Positions 3,834 through 5,954 of a DNA stretch of 5,954 nt are shown here, piece after piece (positions within the stretch are counted from its first letter, which is position 1; each line of letters starts with the position of its first letter). The stretch comes from an uncultured Eubacteriales bacterium. GTDB taxonomy: Bacteria; Bacillota; Clostridia; Monoglobales; Monoglobaceae. Where the stretch lies: contig URTH01000115.1 in NCBI GenBank assembly GCA_900550775.1, forward strand, positions 1 through 5,954, in the 5' to 3' direction. The notes beneath the pieces are model-generated. The model had not been told where the DNA came from, ran no database searches, and saw only the letters and a list, made by a program, of their open reading frames with translations. The translations under genes and the position numbers were made by a program.

Positions 3834-5954
3834 ATGGCAAAAAAACGAAAAAAGGGAATCTATCCTGCCGGCAGAACCATGATTATGCTGGCGGCATTTT
3901 CCATTGCTTTTCTTCTTTTGATCGGCCGGACGGCCTGGCTGCAGATTGTGCAGGGCGAAAAGCTGTCCCGCGACGCGCTGCAGCAGCAGACCAGCGATAA
4001 CACGGTCAGTGCCAAGCGCGGCAAGATTTATGATCGCAACCTGAAGGTTTTGGCCAGCAATGTCTCGGTCGAGACCATCAGCATTACCCCGGCGGATCTG
4101 CGCAGCAGTATTGAAAAAAATAAGCTGTCGGCCGCCAAGGTGGCGGAGGATCTGGCCGGTATTTTGAGTATGGATGCGCAGACGGTCGAGGGTAAAATCA
4201 ACCGCCAGAGCAGCTTTGAATATATGAAGAAGAAGGTCGACAAGGATATCGCAGACGAGGTGCGCGCCTATGTCGAGGATAAAAAGCTGAGCGGCATCAG
4301 CTTTGTCGAGGACGTCAAGCGGTTTTATCCCTATAACAACCTGGCCTCTCACATCATCGGATTTGTGGGAAACGATAACCAGGGTCTTGAGGGAATTGAG
4401 AGCATCTGTGACGACGAACTGAGCGGTGTGCCGGGGCGTGTGGTAACCACCCAAAAGACGACCGGCTTAGAGTCGGGCACCAATTATGAAAACTATATCG
4501 AGGCACAGGACGGCAGCAGCGTGGTGCTGACCATTGATGAGGTCATCCAGGGCTATGTGGAAAAACACCTGGAAAACGCGCGGATTGCCAATAAACTGGA
4601 GCAGGGCGCGGCGGCCGTGGTGATGGACGTCAATACCGGCGATATCTTAGCGATGAGCTCAAAGCCGGACTATGATTTGAATGAGCCGTTCGCGATTACG
4701 GACGCGATCCGGGCAAAGTATGACGGCATCGATGATGAACTAAAGGCCTTAGAGGGCGAGGAATATAACAAGCGCTTTAATGAGGTGATCCAGACGGTGC
4801 GCCGCAACAAGGCGGTGGTGGATTCGTACGAGCCGGGTTCTACCTTTAAATCGGTGGTGGCGTCATTGGGGCTTGAAACCGGGGCGGTTAAGCTGGAGGA
4901 TACCTTTCAGTGCAGCGGTGTGCAGCAGGTGCTGACCGAGCGGATTCACTGTGCAAACCGAAACGGACACGGCACCCAGACCTTTGCCCAGGCGGTGCGC
5001 AACTCCTGTAACCCTGCCTTTATCCAGATCGGTCAAAAAATCGGGAAAGAGCGGTTTTTGCGCGGCGTGCGTGCCTTTGGCTTTTTTGAAGAAACCGGGA
5101 TTGAGCTGCCCGGCGAGACGGCCGGCGTCGGATTTACCGAGGATAACTTCAGTGAGGTGGATCTTGCGACTTCTTCGTTCGGCCAGTCGGTGACGGTGAC
5201 GCCGCTGCAGATGATTACGGCGGTCAGCGCGGTTGCCAACGGCGGAAAGCTCTATAAGCCGCATCTGATTAAAGAGATTGTCAATTCCGAAAATATCGTG
5301 ATCGAAAAGAACGAGCCGGAGCTGGTGCGCCAGGTCATTTCGGAGGAGACCAGTCAGACGATGTGCGGCATCTTAGAATCCGTTGTATCAGAGGGCGGCG
5401 GTAAAAACGCTTACCTTGCCGGTTACCGCATCGCCGGTAAAACCGGTACGTCAGAGAAAATCCCCCGCGGCAACGGAAAGTATATTGCGTCCTTTTTGGC
5501 ATTTGCCCCGGCCGATGATCCGCAGGTTGCCTGCCTGGTAATTTTGGATCAGCCGCCGGTCGGTATGCCTTACTACGGCGGTGTGATTGCGGCGCCGGTG
5601 GTCAAAAATATCATGGAAGAGACCCTGCAGTATCTGGGTGTGGAACCGCGATATAAAGAAAATGAAAAAGATTTTGTCGATATCGAAGTACCGGATTTGT
5701 CCGGCATGACGGCGGCCGATGCGGAGAAGAAACTGAGCGAGAGCGGATTTCAGATCCGGATCAAGGGAGACCGCAATGCCGTCATTAGCGATCAGATCCC
5801 CAAGGCGTATACCAGGCTGGTCAGCGGATCAACCGTAGTGGCGTATACCGCCGGTACCAAGGCGGAGCGAACCGTGGTGGTGCCCAAGGTGATCGGCGAG
5901 AGTGCGGCGGCGGCAACGTCGATGCTGACAGGAGAGGGACTGAACGCCAGAATC
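3834..5954 (+). CDS. Class B penicillin-binding protein (FtsI/PBP2B/SpoVD family) with PASTA domains, partial at 3' end
   Basis: The frame is open for 707 codons to the right edge. A basic start (MAKKRKK) leads into one membrane helix at about 16-36, so the enzyme is anchored with its bulk outside. The dimerisation (pedestal) domain opens with KRGKIYDRNLKVLASN (61-76). The transpeptidase domain has all three catalytic motifs: STFK (336-339, acyl-accepting S336), SCN (391-393) and KTGT (536-539). A PASTA domain covers about 616-675 and a second begins near 681 and is cut by the edge. The enzyme cross-links septal or spore peptidoglycan together with a SEDS polymerase. GGAGGTG (3822-3828) precedes the ATG by suitable spacing. 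Position after ftsL fits a division transpeptidase (FtsI/PBP2B); in Bacillus the sporulation paralogue SpoVD lies next to it, and many clostridia keep only one such gene here, so the exact role is left open. A segment of about 40 charged residues (290-329) precedes the STFK motif. Confidence 0.95.
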   Translation, partial: MAKKRKKGIYPAGRTMIMLAAFSIAFLLLIGRTAWLQIVQGEKLSRDALQQQTSDNTVSAKRGKIYDRNLKVLASNVSVETISITPADLRSSIEKNKLSAAKVAEDLAGILSMDAQTVEGKINRQSSFEYMKKKVDKDIADEVRAYVEDKKLSGISFVEDVKRFYPYNNLASHIIGFVGNDNQGLEGIESICDDELSGVPGRVVTTQKTTGLESGTNYENYIEAQDGSSVVLTIDEVIQGYVEKHLENARIANKLEQGAAAVVMDVNTGDILAMSSKPDYDLNEPFAITDAIRAKYDGIDDELKALEGEEYNKRFNEVIQTVRRNKAVVDSYEPGSTFKSVVASLGLETGAVKLEDTFQCSGVQQVLTERIHCANRNGHGTQTFAQAVRNSCNPAFIQIGQKIGKERFLRGVRAFGFFEETGIELPGETAGVGFTEDNFSEVDLATSSFGQSVTVTPLQMITAVSAVANGGKLYKPHLIKEIVNSENIVIEKNEPELVRQVISEETSQTMCGILESVVSEGGGKNAYLAGYRIAGKTGTSEKIPRGNGKYIASFLAFAPADDPQVACLVILDQPPVGMPYYGGVIAAPVVKNIMEETLQYLGVEPRYKENEKDFVDIEVPDLSGMTAADAEKKLSESGFQIRIKGDRNAVISDQIPKAYTRLVSGSTVVAYTAGTKAERTVVVPKVIGESAAAATSMLTGEGLNARI

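Noticed and set aside
3402..4454. 350-codon open frame on the minus strand
   Set aside because: It lies antisense to ftsL, the gap and the transpeptidase gene, whose plus-strand reading has clear family motifs. Its translation shows no recognisable motif, so it is taken as a by-product of opposite-strand codon bias.

Overview
The window looks like part of a chromosome from a Firmicute of the class Clostridia, with roughly balanced base composition. This is inferred from gene order and protein style (mraZ, rsmH, a DivIC/FtsL-type protein, then a PASTA-bearing class B penicillin-binding protein), strong GGAGG-type ribosome binding sites and vegetative promoters with A-tracts. All supported genes are on the + strand. 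Nothing here looks mobile: no insertion sequence, tRNA, rRNA or CRISPR array was seen.

Left part (1-1294): the 3' end of a membrane-protein gene, a low-molecular-weight protein tyrosine phosphatase and a GNAT acetyltransferase. Each gene joins the next by a 4-base ATGA stop/start overlap, so they read as one translationally coupled unit. A good extended -10 promoter sits inside the 3' end of the first gene and can transcribe the last two alone. A strong intrinsic terminator closes the unit at 1264-1294.

Middle (1295-1644): an AT-rich gap of about 350 bases. Up to about 1477 I see only A-tracts and no gene. Then come A/T tracts, a sigma-A-type promoter (1521-1549), and four 10-bp direct repeats (1556-1595) that match the known MraZ box and lie at or just after the predicted transcription start. 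Two further TGG motifs in the promoter spacer fall on the same helical register.

Right part (1645-5954): the start of the division and cell wall (dcw/mra) cluster. It holds the autorepressor mraZ, the 16S rRNA methyltransferase gene rsmH, an ftsL-like gene with a long basic N-terminus, and a large class B transpeptidase of the FtsI/PBP2B/SpoVD family that runs off the right edge after 707 codons. FtsL-type proteins work with the division transpeptidase at the septum, and MraZ sets transcription of the cluster. The 172-base gap between ftsL and the transpeptidase gene is unusual for this compact cluster and carries two stem-loops with possible competing pairings.

Most of the window is a conserved housekeeping region. 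I do not see a clearly new system. The most interesting signals are regulatory: the extended MraZ operator and the structured ftsL-transpeptidase gap.
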